Shown here piece by piece: positions 28,746 to 37,574 of a stretch of 42,572 nt of DNA; position 1 is the stretch's first letter, and each line of letters opens with the position of its first letter. Position numbers and translations under genes: made by a program. The stretch spans positions 1 to 42,572 of the forward strand of contig JAHQWE010000104.1 in the NCBI GenBank assembly GCA_019633985.1, written 5' to 3'. The notes under the pieces were generated by a model. That model saw nothing but the letters and a program-made list of their open reading frames with translations. It made no database searches and was not told the DNA's origin. The stretch is from Acidiferrobacterales bacterium. GTDB lineage: Bacteria; Pseudomonadota; Gammaproteobacteria; Arenicellales; Poriferihabitantaceae.

Positions 28746-30358
28746 CATCAGCACCAGTTTTAACCGTGGAAGACCTTTCTGTCAGCTTTCGTCAGCGTGT
28801 CAATCAACAGGAGGTGATTTCCAACGTGGTAAAGCAGGTTGGTTTTGACCTTCACGCTGGAGAAACTTTAGCCCTGGTTGGAGAGTCCGGTTCCGGTAAA
28901 TCGTTAACCGCACTTTCGGTACTGCAGCTGCTTCCTTACCCTCAGGCGTTCCACCCCTCTGGTTCGATTAAATATCAGGGAATAGAACTGGTAAACGGGA
29001 ACGCAGAAACCATGCAGCGGGTTCGAGGTAACGATATTTCGATGATTTTTCAGGAGCCGATGACCGCACTGAACCCGCTTCACGTCATTCGCAAACAGAT
29101 TGCTGAGTCATTAGAGTTACATCAGGGCATTGACGGCGATGCCGCGCGGACGAAAATTCTTGAGCTGTTAGATCAGGTTGGAATCCACGAGCCGGGAAAG
29201 CGGCTTGATGCTTACCCCCACCAGCTCTCAGGAGGGCAGAGGCAGAGGGTGATGATTGCGATGGCGTTGGCAAACAACCCCGAAGTTCTCCTGGCGGACG
29301 AACCGACTACGGCTTTGGATGTCACCGTACAGGCGCGAATTTTATTATTGCTCAAGGAGCTACAACAAACGAATAACCTGGGTATTTTGTTGATTACCCA
29401 TGATTTGAATATGGTTCGGCAAGTGGCTGATCGCGTGCTGGTAATGCAGCATGGTCGAATGGTAGAGCGTGGAACAACGACGCAAATATTTACCGCCGCA
29501 AAAGAACCCTATACACAAACCCTATTGTCTGCGGAACCTCCAGTCCGAAAGCCGCCAGAGGAGTCGGCAGAGGTTTTGTTGAGTGCGCAGAATTTGAAAG
29601 TATGGTTCCCGATCAAACGTGGCATTTTGAAGCGTACGGTTGATCACGTGAAGGCCGTCAATGACGCGAATTTACAGTTAAAACCTGGTCATACTTTGGG
29701 TATCGTTGGTGAATCAGGATCCGGGAAAACAACGCTGGCGCTGGCATTGCTTAGATTGATATCGAGTGAAGGTCGCATTGAGTTTATGGGTGAGCATCAT
29801 CCCGATCCCGACAAGGCGGAGCTCCAGAAAATGCGACGCCAGTTGCAAATGGTGTTTCAAGACCCTTTCGGATCGTTGTCACCTCGAATGGCGATAACGG
29901 ATATTGTCAGTGAAGGATTGGATGCCCATAGTTTGATGACCGATGCACAAGAGCGGGATCGACGGGTTGTCGAAATTTTGAAGGAGGTGGAGATTGATCC
30001 GGAGATTCGCTTCAGGTATCCGCACGAATTCTCAGGAGGTCAACGGCAACGAATTGCCATAGCGCGCGCTCTGATTCTGGAGCCAAAGGTTCTGTTTCTC
30101 GACGAACCAACCTCTGCTCTTGATCGAACGGTACAGGTGCAAGTACTCGAACTTTTGAATCGTATACAACGAGAGCATCAGCTAAGCTATGTTTTTATTT
30201 CTCATGATCTCAGTGTGGTTCGCTCGATTGCCGATGAGCTGCTGGTGATGAAAGCCGGGGATGTTGTCGAGCAGGGAAATGCGGCGGAGATTTTTGAGAA
30301 CCCACAGAATGAATACACCCGCGCTTTGTTGGATGCGGCATTTAATATTGCTGCATGA
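28742..30358 (+). CDS. yejF: Peptide ABC transporter ATPase YejF (two ABC domains)
   Basis: Energises the YejABEF importer. 538 residues holding two complete nucleotide-binding domains: GESGSGKS with LSGGQRQRVMIAMALANNPEVLLADEP in the first half, GESGSGKT with FSGGQRQRIAIARALILEPKVLFLDEP in the second. One chain with both domains is the YejF layout rather than separate OppD and OppF. ATG overlaps the yejE stop (ATGA) and its own stop overlaps the next gene in the same way. Confidence 0.95.
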   Translation: MTSAPVLTVEDLSVSFRQRVNQQEVISNVVKQVGFDLHAGETLALVGESGSGKSLTALSVLQLLPYPQAFHPSGSIKYQGIELVNGNAETMQRVRGNDISMIFQEPMTALNPLHVIRKQIAESLELHQGIDGDAARTKILELLDQVGIHEPGKRLDAYPHQLSGGQRQRVMIAMALANNPEVLLADEPTTALDVTVQARILLLLKELQQTNNLGILLITHDLNMVRQVADRVLVMQHGRMVERGTTTQIFTAAKEPYTQTLLSAEPPVRKPPEESAEVLLSAQNLKVWFPIKRGILKRTVDHVKAVNDANLQLKPGHTLGIVGESGSGKTTLALALLRLISSEGRIEFMGEHHPDPDKAELQKMRRQLQMVFQDPFGSLSPRMAITDIVSEGLDAHSLMTDAQERDRRVVEILKEVEIDPEIRFRYPHEFSGGQRQRIAIARALILEPKVLFLDEPTSALDRTVQVQVLELLNRIQREHQLSYVFISHDLSVVRSIADELLVMKAGDVVEQGNAAEIFENPQNEYTRALLDAAFNIAA

Positions 30359-30756
30359 CCAGTCCGTTACTCGCCTTATCGGAACAGCAATGGGAGGACC
30401 TGTGTGACGGTTGCGGGAGATGTTGTCTAGTTAAACTGGAGGATGAAGACACTTCGGAAATTTACTATACCAACGTTGCCTGCGAATATCTTGATCGTAA
30501 AACCTGTCGCTGTAAGGATTACGAAAACCGTGAGGAAAATAATCCCGCCTGCATGGTATTAGACCGTACCAGCTTCGAAACGCTTTCCATCATGCCATTT
30601 ACCTGTGCATATCGACTCGCACACGAGCGTCGTTCAATCAATCAGCTCGCCAATAGTCTGAGTGTTAAGGGTAAGGTGGTTTCTGAAGAATATATCCATG
30701 AAGAGCAACTAATGGATCATATTGTCGACTGGATTTCGGTGGATCGGGAAGACTAG
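30355..30756 (+). CDS. YcgN/UPF0260 family cysteine-cluster protein
   Basis: 133 residues. The N-terminal cluster C17-x2-C20-x2-CC23-24 (DGCGRCCLVKLED) plus later Cys in TCRCKDYENR and PFTCAYR match the YcgN/UPF0260 family, a YkgJ-type zinc/iron cysteine-cluster protein of unknown role. Its ATG overlaps the yejF stop (ATGA), an unusual link: coupling to a peptide importer operon is visible in the sequence, but any functional tie is inference. Confidence 0.88.
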   Translation: MTSPLLALSEQQWEDLCDGCGRCCLVKLEDEDTSEIYYTNVACEYLDRKTCRCKDYENREENNPACMVLDRTSFETLSIMPFTCAYRLAHERRSINQLANSLSVKGKVVSEEYIHEEQLMDHIVDWISVDRED

Positions 30757-30805
30757 CCAAGAGTAGGAAAGACTCCTCAAAAGGATTCGTACACTAGTCT
30801 CTTGG
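30757..30805 (+). terminator. Candidate terminator after the yej operon
   Basis: CCAAGAG (30757-30763) pairs with CTCTTGG (30799-30805), followed by TGTTTT. The loop is about 35 bases, longer than usual, though smaller pairings inside (GAGT with ACTC) could shorten it. Position right after the last stop supports the call. Confidence 0.35.
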
Positions 30806-30972
30806 TGTTTTAAAACCCAGCAAGCATATCGCGGCCACAGATTTCAACAGATCTACGAAGTTAATACTCGACTATCTCTGATTTTCCGGACTGCCGGTAT
30901 TAACTATCTGACTAAATCAGACGAGGGTAGTGGGGGATTCAGCTTGCGATTGACTTGCGCGACTTTATGGTC

Positions 30973-33900
30973 TTAGTGCTTTTGCGTAATAAAATCGTGA
31001 TTGGTTGTCAGAAAGGACTCATCGTCATGACCTGCGAGGGCGCGATATTTTTCCACCAGTTCAGGATCAAGATCGAAAAAGAAATGGCCTTGCAGCGTTC
31101 GACCCATCATAAGTCTCGCATCTTGTTCGTACGCAGATTCCAGTGACTTGGCGTACCACTCTCGAGCAGAATCAATATCCGCTAACTCCCCTCGAATCGC
31201 CGCTTCAGATTTTATGCAGTAGGCAACTGGTAGCACCCATTTTTCACCACATATCTCGATGTCTTCCAAAACGATATCAGAGACATCAAAAGCTTCTTGA
31301 TACTGTCCAAGCTGGAGATGGGCTTCGGCCAAAATACTTTTGAAATACGGGATAAACAGAAGCCCATACTTTTGCTCGTATAAAACCAAGTTTTCTTCGA
31401 TCACCGGAATGCGTGTTTTATCCTTATGAGTAATCACATCTGCAAATGCCAGAAAGATCTTATGCGTAGCCAAAACACCATCGAATCCATAACGTTCGCT
31501 CAGAGCAATTGCTTCCTCGCAGTGTATTCTGAGTTGTACCATGTTGCAGGAGAGCTGCTGATACATGGAAGCTACCTTAAGTGCTTCGGCGATGGTGTAG
31601 GGATGGGCTACTCGCCTCGCTGCACTTAGGGAACGCGCAATGCTGTTTAGGGAATCTGGAATGTTTCCGCGGAGTAGCTGGGCCACTGCCCCGAGACCCT
31701 GGATAGTGACGTAAGGGTCCTGACCAAACCGTTGACCGGCGAAAAGATCTTTGGATGATTCATGAAAAGCGACAGAGTGTCTCGTCAGTAGATCAGCTTT
31801 TTCAAGCTTTCCGTCCACCAGACGTGTCATAGCCCGAATACCCAGACAGGTGAGGGTCATCAAGGGTTCGTCAATGCGCTTGCTGAGGGCAGTTAGTTTG
31901 GCGCTAAGTCGAACGCCCTCACCAAATTCAGCCTGAGCAATTTGACATCGCCAATAGCCATAAAGGGCAGTCCATTCCTGTCGATCATCACCGACATCTC
32001 TTGCGAGATCTACTGCACGTTCGTACGTGCGAGTCACTTCATAGCCGTAGTAACCAGCCCTGGCAGTCAGTGAAACGCCGAGATTAAGAAGCAGGTCCAG
32101 CTCCAGACTCTTACGGGTCTCCTGGTTTTCGACTGTTCCAATCAGAGATAACCCTTGTTGGATATGTTCGATTGCTTCAAGAAAAGCGGATTTGGCGATC
32201 GCCAGTTTGCCCGCTTTGTTCCAGAGTTCAATGGCCCTTACAGTTTGTTCGGTTTTACCCAGGTGATGAGCCAATACTTCGGGATATTTTTTGGGGAAGT
32301 CAGGGTCGTTCTCTAAAAAAAGATTCGCAATCTCGGCATGATAAAGCTGTCGAGTTTTAATCAGTAAAGATAAATAAGCCGCTTCCTGGAACATCGTATG
32401 ATGAAATTTATACTTTCCTGAGGTTAAGTCGACATCCGGAACTACAATGTTTTCGGCAATCAGTTTATCGAGATGAGGCTCCATATCGATCTGGTTTTGC
32501 TGTGCGATAAACGCGATATCCGTATGAGAAAAACTGTCACCAAATGTCGATGCGAGTTGCGCTAGTGGTTTTGCCGGCCCAAGTTGGTCAAGACGAGCAT
32601 TGAGAGAATCTTGCAGCGTTTCGGGTACGTCATAACCCACGGGCAAGTTGTTATTAGAGTCCTCGTTTGATAAGTACCCCAGTGCACTGAGACACGATTC
32701 TTCAAGAAAAAGCGGAACTCCATCGCTTTTTTTAACCAAATTCTGTTTCAAGCCGACTGGCAGTTCGTATTGGCTAAATATGGAATCCACGAACCGACTC
32801 GACTCAGCCTGTGTTAACCCCTCTAGTTTCACTTCCACCAGCGACTGATGTGCGCCCCATAATGGTTGGAAGTGAGCCCGAGAGGTAAAGACCCCCAGAA
32901 CCTGCTCTTCCGAAGACCGGTCGAGCAGATGTTCGATAAACTCGAGTGTTGAGGGGTCGGCCCAGTGGAGATCTTCTGCTATCAATATCACAGGGCGGTT
33001 TCGTGCAACGGCGTAAACGACATCTACCAAGACCGAGATAATACGGCGCCGTTTTTCTTCCGGGTCGAGGCTCGTCTCTGTCAATCCAGTAGGCGGCTCC
33101 AGATTGAGTAATTCAGTAAATAGCAGATACTGATCAATTTCCTTTAGCCGAACAATCGACATCGCCCAGCTAATGCTGGTTTGTTTTGTTTCGGTATCGT
33201 CATCATCTGTGATGCGCAACCATCTGAAGCATTCATCACGTATTGGTCGCAGATAACCGCTTTGATGATAGGGAGAGCAGTTGATTCGAATTCGGTGAAC
33301 CTCATTCGGGTTCAGCTCCTTCTCAAAAGTTCTGATCAGTCGGGTTTTTCCAATTCCGGGCTCCCCCTGAATATGAATAAACCGGCTGAAACCATAGCGA
33401 GCGCTCTCGAAATTCTTCTTGAGCAGCCTGAGTTCGCTGGTTCTGCTAATAAATCCAGCCGAGTTGCGATACAAAATATTTCCGGCGCGTTTTTGCAGCT
33501 TTCGTTCAGTCAAGATTTGCCAGGCGCTCACGGGGTGGGAGAAACCTTTGAGGTCAAACCTTCCTAATTCTCTGAACTTAAATGCCAGACCAACCAGTTT
33601 TCTGGTACGAAGAGCGGTAACCACAGTGTTCGGTTTCGCGATTGCCTGGAGGCGTGCGGCCAGGTTAGGCGCACTGCCAAAAATCAGCTCATCCTGATCT
33701 CGCATTTCTCCGGCACGATCGCCGACCACAACCAGTCCGGTTGCGATACCAATGCGAATAGCCAGAGGTGGCTTGTTCCGCCATTTGGCAGTCTGGTTAT
33801 TCTTTTTTATCGCCGCTACCATGGCAAGGCCTGCGCGAACAGCACGCTCAGGGCTAAATTCGCTGGCATTAGGGTGACCAAACAGCACCATGACGCCGTC

Positions 33901-34122
33901 ACCCAGATAGTTTGAGATATGTCCCTGGAATGATTCTGCGGTAGCTCTGCATATCGATTGGAATTCGTGAATCTCTTCCGCCAGCTCTTCAGGGTCAATG
34001 GATGATGCTCTGCTGGTGTAGTCGGCGATATCGCAGAACAGAACAGTCACCTGCTTTCTGACTGCCGGCTCCCGGCTTTCTGGTTGGTCAGTTGCCTTCC
34101 CCGTTTTGTCTGCTGATTTCAT
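30973..34122 (-). CDS. Class III nucleotide cyclase - AAA ATPase - TPR protein
   Basis: 1049 residues in three parts. Residues 22-210: class III adenylate/guanylate cyclase domain, with metal Asp D31 (FCDIADYT) and D75 (YLGDGVMVLFG), and the NLAARL Asn/Arg pair. The position three before the second GD motif is Asn rather than the usual adenine-binding Lys, as in many relatives, so substrate is open. About 220-480: AAA/AfsR-type ATPase with Walker A GEPGIGKT near 252 and Walker B-like VILIAEDLHWAD near 375. The rest is alpha-helical TPR-like repeats. No membrane segment or signal peptide. Likely a cytoplasmic sensor coupling protein binding to second-messenger synthesis; input is unknown. It stands alone between gaps. 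Confidence 0.87.
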   Translation of the reverse strand: MKSADKTGKATDQPESREPAVRKQVTVLFCDIADYTSRASSIDPEELAEEIHEFQSICRATAESFQGHISNYLGDGVMVLFGHPNASEFSPERAVRAGLAMVAAIKKNNQTAKWRNKPPLAIRIGIATGLVVVGDRAGEMRDQDELIFGSAPNLAARLQAIAKPNTVVTALRTRKLVGLAFKFRELGRFDLKGFSHPVSAWQILTERKLQKRAGNILYRNSAGFISRTSELRLLKKNFESARYGFSRFIHIQGEPGIGKTRLIRTFEKELNPNEVHRIRINCSPYHQSGYLRPIRDECFRWLRITDDDDTETKQTSISWAMSIVRLKEIDQYLLFTELLNLEPPTGLTETSLDPEEKRRRIISVLVDVVYAVARNRPVILIAEDLHWADPSTLEFIEHLLDRSSEEQVLGVFTSRAHFQPLWGAHQSLVEVKLEGLTQAESSRFVDSIFSQYELPVGLKQNLVKKSDGVPLFLEESCLSALGYLSNEDSNNNLPVGYDVPETLQDSLNARLDQLGPAKPLAQLASTFGDSFSHTDIAFIAQQNQIDMEPHLDKLIAENIVVPDVDLTSGKYKFHHTMFQEAAYLSLLIKTRQLYHAEIANLFLENDPDFPKKYPEVLAHHLGKTEQTVRAIELWNKAGKLAIAKSAFLEAIEHIQQGLSLIGTVENQETRKSLELDLLLNLGVSLTARAGYYGYEVTRTYERAVDLARDVGDDRQEWTALYGYWRCQIAQAEFGEGVRLSAKLTALSKRIDEPLMTLTCLGIRAMTRLVDGKLEKADLLTRHSVAFHESSKDLFAGQRFGQDPYVTIQGLGAVAQLLRGNIPDSLNSIARSLSAARRVAHPYTIAEALKVASMYQQLSCNMVQLRIHCEEAIALSERYGFDGVLATHKIFLAFADVITHKDKTRIPVIEENLVLYEQKYGLLFIPYFKSILAEAHLQLGQYQEAFDVSDIVLEDIEICGEKWVLPVAYCIKSEAAIRGELADIDSAREWYAKSLESAYEQDARLMMGRTLQGHFFFDLDPELVEKYRALAGHDDESFLTTNHDFITQKH

Positions 34123-34670
34123 CTCACCCCCTTTTCAGGATGACACGAGGCATAGGGAGCAATTTGTGCAAGGGGATAACAATAGCAGTCATCACGAGAA
34201 CCCGGTCCAGCGGTCCTGTCGGTGGCAGACGAAACTGCAAAACTCGTTTCTCTGCGCCCATCTTGAAGTGGATACAACATCTTCGGCCCTGTTGAATAAC
34301 AATAAAATGACCAATTGATATCTCAGGACTCTGCGAATGCCAAGTTTGGGCTGGTAGAGCGAAAAAGAAACGAATTCCCTCGCCTTAGCAGACCGTGATC
34401 GACCTTCTATCGACTATCCTTACCCTGTTCGTCCCGGTTTCATCTCATCTTGAATCGGGCCTTCCACGAAACCATGTCTGTCTATTGGTCTAGCGCCAAA
34501 TTGTAGAGACACGGTAAACAGGGAGATTCTGTGAGTACAAGAGTGCCTCACTGCACCCCCACTCAAATTTGGTTTCTGTTTATGCGCAAAGAATATAAAC
34601 TTTAATGCATGAATGCAACATATTGCCAGTATAAGGTCGCGCCAGTTAACCGGCACGAGGTTTAATCGGA
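34123..34670. other. 548-base gene-free stretch
   Basis: Divergent spacer between the cyclase-ATPase gene and the class I aminotransferase. Short frames exist on both strands (for example 34420-34680 minus), but none has a ribosome site or family-like sequence. No tRNA, terminator or insertion-sequence end is visible. Possible -10 hexamers before the aminotransferase (TATAAA, TATAAG) lack good -35 partners. It probably holds both genes' control regions. Confidence 0.6.
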
Positions 34671-35957
34671 ATGCCCTCAACCACTAATGAAAAAATAAAT
34701 ATGAAACTTTCGGCCCTGTCGGATCAAATACAAACTTCGCCGATATTGACTATTGCCGCCGCGATAAACGCCAGAAAAGCCGCGGGTGAGACAATTTACA
34801 ACCTGACCGTCGGCGATTTCGATGCCAGTATTTTCCCCATACCCGATGCGTTGACGAAAGCTACTTTACAAGCCTATCGAGACCATCAAACTAATTATCC
34901 TGGCGCTTTTGGTTTGCCCGAAATTCGTCAAGGGGTAGCTGCGCTACTCAATCGCACATGCGGCCTCGACTATCAGCCAGAAGATGTCATTATCGCTAGC
35001 GGCTCCAGACCGGTAATTTATGCGGTTTATCGAGCAGTGGTTGACCCTGGGGAGAAGGTAGTTTTTCCAGCACCCTCTTGGAATAACGAACACTACGCGT
35101 CGATGCTCAATGCCGAATCCACCGTGGTAGAGACGCATCCTGAAAATAATTTTATGCCCAGCGCGCAAGAGCTCGCACCCCATCTTGATGATGCTGTGCT
35201 ACTGGCGCTTTGTTCGCCGCAGAATCCAACCGGTACAGTGTTGTCTGATAAAGATCTTATCGAGATTTGCCAGCTGATATTAAAAATTAACGCTAGCCGC
35301 AGCGAGCAAGAAAAACCGCTGTATGTCATGTTCGATCAGGTCTACTCCATGCTGACCTTTGGAAACACGCACTTTTCGCACCCGCTCAAGCTTTGCCCCG
35401 AAATCAGGGACTATGCGGTATTTGTTGACGGTATGTCTAAGGCATTTGCGGGTACTGGAATCCGTGTCGGTTGGGCGACGGGTGCCAGCCACATCATTGA
35501 AAAGATGGTGTCTATCATTGCCCATGTCGGCGCCTGGGCTCCCAAGCCGGATCAAAAAGCGGTAGGTCAGTTTTTGGCAATGGATCAGGCTGTCGACGAC
35601 TACCTGACAAGCTTCAGGGGACAATTGTCTGATCGACTGGACGGTTTTTACGACGGATTTCAGGCGCTAAAGGAAAAGGGTCACGATGTAGATGCCATAG
35701 CGCCGCAGGCGGCGATATACCTCAGTGCGAAAATCAACATTATTGGTAAGCGCACTGTTGATGGCAAAAAACTGGAAACGGAAGATGATGTGCAACAGTA
35801 CCTTATGAACGAGGCAAGGATTGGCGTTTTACCTTTTTCCTGGTTTGGTGCTCCAAGCTACGGCAATTGGTTTCGTATTTCAGTTGGCACATGCAAAATG
35901 GAGGAGATACCAATGATGATGCAAAGTCTGGAATCAGCGTTGGATAAACTTCACTAG
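34671..35957 (+). CDS. Class I/II PLP-dependent aminotransferase
   Basis: 428 residues of the aspartate-aminotransferase fold (type I). Signatures: TIYNLTVGDFDASIFPIPDAL at the N terminus, NYPGAFGLPEIRQGVA, CSPQNPTGTVLSDKDL (the Asn that contacts PLP), and DGMSKAFAGTGIRVGW with the PLP Lys at 257; NWFRISVGTCKMEEI carries the C-terminal substrate Arg. Substrate is not certain: aspartate, aromatic or methionine/glutamine-type donors all occur in this family. The ATG at 34671 has CGAGG about 11 bases upstream; an ATG ten codons in lacks a ribosome site. No neighbour fixes the pathway. Confidence 0.88.
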   Translation: MPSTTNEKINMKLSALSDQIQTSPILTIAAAINARKAAGETIYNLTVGDFDASIFPIPDALTKATLQAYRDHQTNYPGAFGLPEIRQGVAALLNRTCGLDYQPEDVIIASGSRPVIYAVYRAVVDPGEKVVFPAPSWNNEHYASMLNAESTVVETHPENNFMPSAQELAPHLDDAVLLALCSPQNPTGTVLSDKDLIEICQLILKINASRSEQEKPLYVMFDQVYSMLTFGNTHFSHPLKLCPEIRDYAVFVDGMSKAFAGTGIRVGWATGASHIIEKMVSIIAHVGAWAPKPDQKAVGQFLAMDQAVDDYLTSFRGQLSDRLDGFYDGFQALKEKGHDVDAIAPQAAIYLSAKINIIGKRTVDGKKLETEDDVQQYLMNEARIGVLPFSWFGAPSYGNWFRISVGTCKMEEIPMMMQSLESALDKLH

Positions 35958-35978
35958 CTTGGGACTCTGTGCCAAGCT
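35956..35978 (+). terminator. Hairpin at the aminotransferase 3' end
   Basis: AGCTTGG (35956-35962), nine-base loop, CCAAGCT (35972-35978), beginning inside the TAG stop codon. A perfect 7-bp stem without a strong U-run; probable weak terminator for the plus-strand gene. Confidence 0.4.
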
Positions 35979-36054
35979 TCAATCTGTTGGAATCGTATAA
36001 AACGTTGATCAGAAACCGGCCGCTACCGATGCTTTACTAAGTGGATGATGAAAG

Positions 36055-36076
36055 TTGGCCTAGATTGGCAGGCCAA
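36055..36076 (-). terminator. Hairpin downstream of the glutathione peroxidase gene
   Basis: TTGGCCT (36055-36061), eight-base loop, AGGCCAA (36070-36076). On the minus strand it follows the stop at 36099 by about 22 bases and is followed by CTTTCATC. It lies in the convergent gap with the aminotransferase gene. Confidence 0.45.
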
Positions 36077-36098
36077 GTTTCCAGAAGTGCAGACAGGT

Positions 36099-36653
36099 TT
36101 AATTGGTTGCGAGGTTGTCGAGTATTGCCGTGATAGCGGGATCATCTGGTTTGATGTTTGATCCGAATCGGCCAACCACTGCGCCGCTGGAATCGACAAT
36201 ATACTTATAAAAGTTCCATTGCGGCGGTGCACTTGCCTCCGCGAGTGATTTGAAAAGAGGGTGTGCATTGTCGCCTTTTACTGGAACGGGAGCTAACATG
36301 GTAAAAGTCACCCCAAAATTTTGGTAGCAAACTTCCGCCGCTTTTTCCTCTGAGTCAGCTGCCTGAAAAAAAGAATCTGAGGCCACTCCGATGAATTCGA
36401 TTCCTTTTGGCTGATATTGTTGGTGTACTTTCTCCAGATGCTCGAACTGATAGGTAAATCCACAGTGACTCGCGGTGTTGACGACCATTAACGGTTTTCC
36501 AGAGAACGTTTTACACAAATCGATGTTTTCGCTGCTGTGCAGTTTCTTCATCGAATGATTGAGTAGATCAGGGCAGCTAGCGAGAACATTGCCACCTGGT
36601 ATTGCAAGGAGCATGATAAGCGTGACGAGAAAACAGGTCTGTAAGCGATTCAC
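36099..36653 (-). CDS. Exported glutathione-peroxidase-family protein with altered active site
   Basis: 184 residues with a signal peptide (TCFLVTLIMLLAIPGGNVLAS), so periplasmic or envelope-located. The thioredoxin-like GPx core has NTASHCGFTYQFEHLEKV with peroxidatic C64, QNFGVTFTMLAPVPVKGDNAHPLF, and PPQWNFYKYIVD with W146 and N147 of the active-site tetrad. The motif that normally supplies the catalytic Gln (GFPCNQF in the family) reads GVASDSFF here, placing Ser94 where Gln is expected. Reduction probably uses thioredoxin-like partners or glutathione; the altered residue makes activity uncertain. No adjacent reductase gene. Confidence 0.87.
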   Translation of the reverse strand: MNRLQTCFLVTLIMLLAIPGGNVLASCPDLLNHSMKKLHSSENIDLCKTFSGKPLMVVNTASHCGFTYQFEHLEKVHQQYQPKGIEFIGVASDSFFQAADSEEKAAEVCYQNFGVTFTMLAPVPVKGDNAHPLFKSLAEASAPPQWNFYKYIVDSSGAVVGRFGSNIKPDDPAITAILDNLATN

Positions 36654-36787
36654 TTTTGTACTCTTTCTTCAGTTACTAGGGTAGTAGTATTCAACCTGAG
36701 ATAGTAATGTATCGTGAAATTTACGAATGATTTTTAATCAAACCACTACTAACTACTTAGCGTTTCGGTTGCATCGCGCGGCATACA

Positions 36788-37396
36788 CTAGCTCTCCCGG
36801 GATTGATTGCTAGAAAGGATTTGGGATGAAAGAATGGATAGCAAACAGTAGCCCAGGAAGAAATAAAAACCACTCCCCAATATGGCTTCAAAGCTGAGTA
36901 TTCCTCCTTCCCGTTTAATGGCGTTCGCTGCCAGAAATGCGACAAAAACACCAATCACAAATACATCTGCCATAGACCATTTGCTCATCATGCTACTCAG
37001 CGCTTTCAGTCTCGACGATATGCTCTGAGGGATTTTGAAAAAACTAAATAGCAACATTAATCCCTTTACTGCAGGCACGACTACGCTGAACAAGCCAATT
37101 AGCGCCGCGACAATTGTGTAACCATTAGAGTGCAGTTCTCTGATTGTTCCAATAATGCTTCGTGTTTTTTGATAAACCTCGAGTTCGCCGGTTACATCCA
37201 TATTTGAAATAATCACTTCCGCCATCGCATCCAGCAATTCTGGCGTGTCAGGGCTTTCCACAATAATGTCTTTACCAATAGCAACAAGATCAGACTTTTC
37301 GACCGTTCCTGTCAGAGTTAAAAGCGGTTGGGTTAAGCCAGGTAGTAGCATGCCATAAGCGATTAGTAGAAGAAGTAAACCAGAGACTCGTTTCAT
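36788..37396 (-). CDS. PqiA-like (paraquat-inducible protein A family) membrane protein
   Basis: 202 residues with an N-terminal hydrophobic helix (SGLLLLLIAYGMLLPGL), a periplasmic stretch of about 75 residues (to HSNGY), and three further membrane spans. SKWSMADVFVIGVFVAFLAA is the most telling PqiA-family segment. It is a single-domain short member; E. coli PqiA has two such units and works with PqiB and PqiC in envelope lipid transport. No PqiB/MCE gene is next to it, so the role is uncertain. Divergent from the DUF6279 lipoprotein gene with a palindrome in the gap. Confidence 0.82.
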   Translation of the reverse strand: MKRVSGLLLLLIAYGMLLPGLTQPLLTLTGTVEKSDLVAIGKDIIVESPDTPELLDAMAEVIISNMDVTGELEVYQKTRSIIGTIRELHSNGYTIVAALIGLFSVVVPAVKGLMLLFSFFKIPQSISSRLKALSSMMSKWSMADVFVIGVFVAFLAANAIKREGGILSFEAILGSGFYFFLGYCLLSILSSQILSSNQSRES

Positions 37397-37489
37397 ATTT
37401 TTTAAGGAGAAGAGTAAGCAACTAAATGAAGAATCGAGGTGTTTGATCCTCGAACCTCACGATATCTTGAATAATAACGCGATATGTTT

Positions 37490-37507
37490 TGACTATTGTA
37501 ATAGTCA
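37490..37507. promoter_or_regulatory. 18-bp inverted repeat (operator-like) in divergent gap
   Basis: TGACTATT - GT - AATAGTCA: two perfect 8-base arms around a two-base centre, between the divergent pqiA-like and lipoprotein genes. A -35-like TTGACT (37489-37494) overlaps its left arm. The short centre favours a dimer-binding DNA site over an RNA hairpin. Confidence 0.55.
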
Positions 37508-37574
37508 GGAACAATGACGAGGGTAAATTGTCTATTTATCTGGTCAAAAGCCAAGCAACTTCTAGTATGGAGAA

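Noticed and set aside
34420-34680. 86-residue minus-strand frame in the gene-free stretch
   Set aside because: No ribosome site, composition looks random, and it overlaps the aminotransferase start. It could not be supported as a gene.
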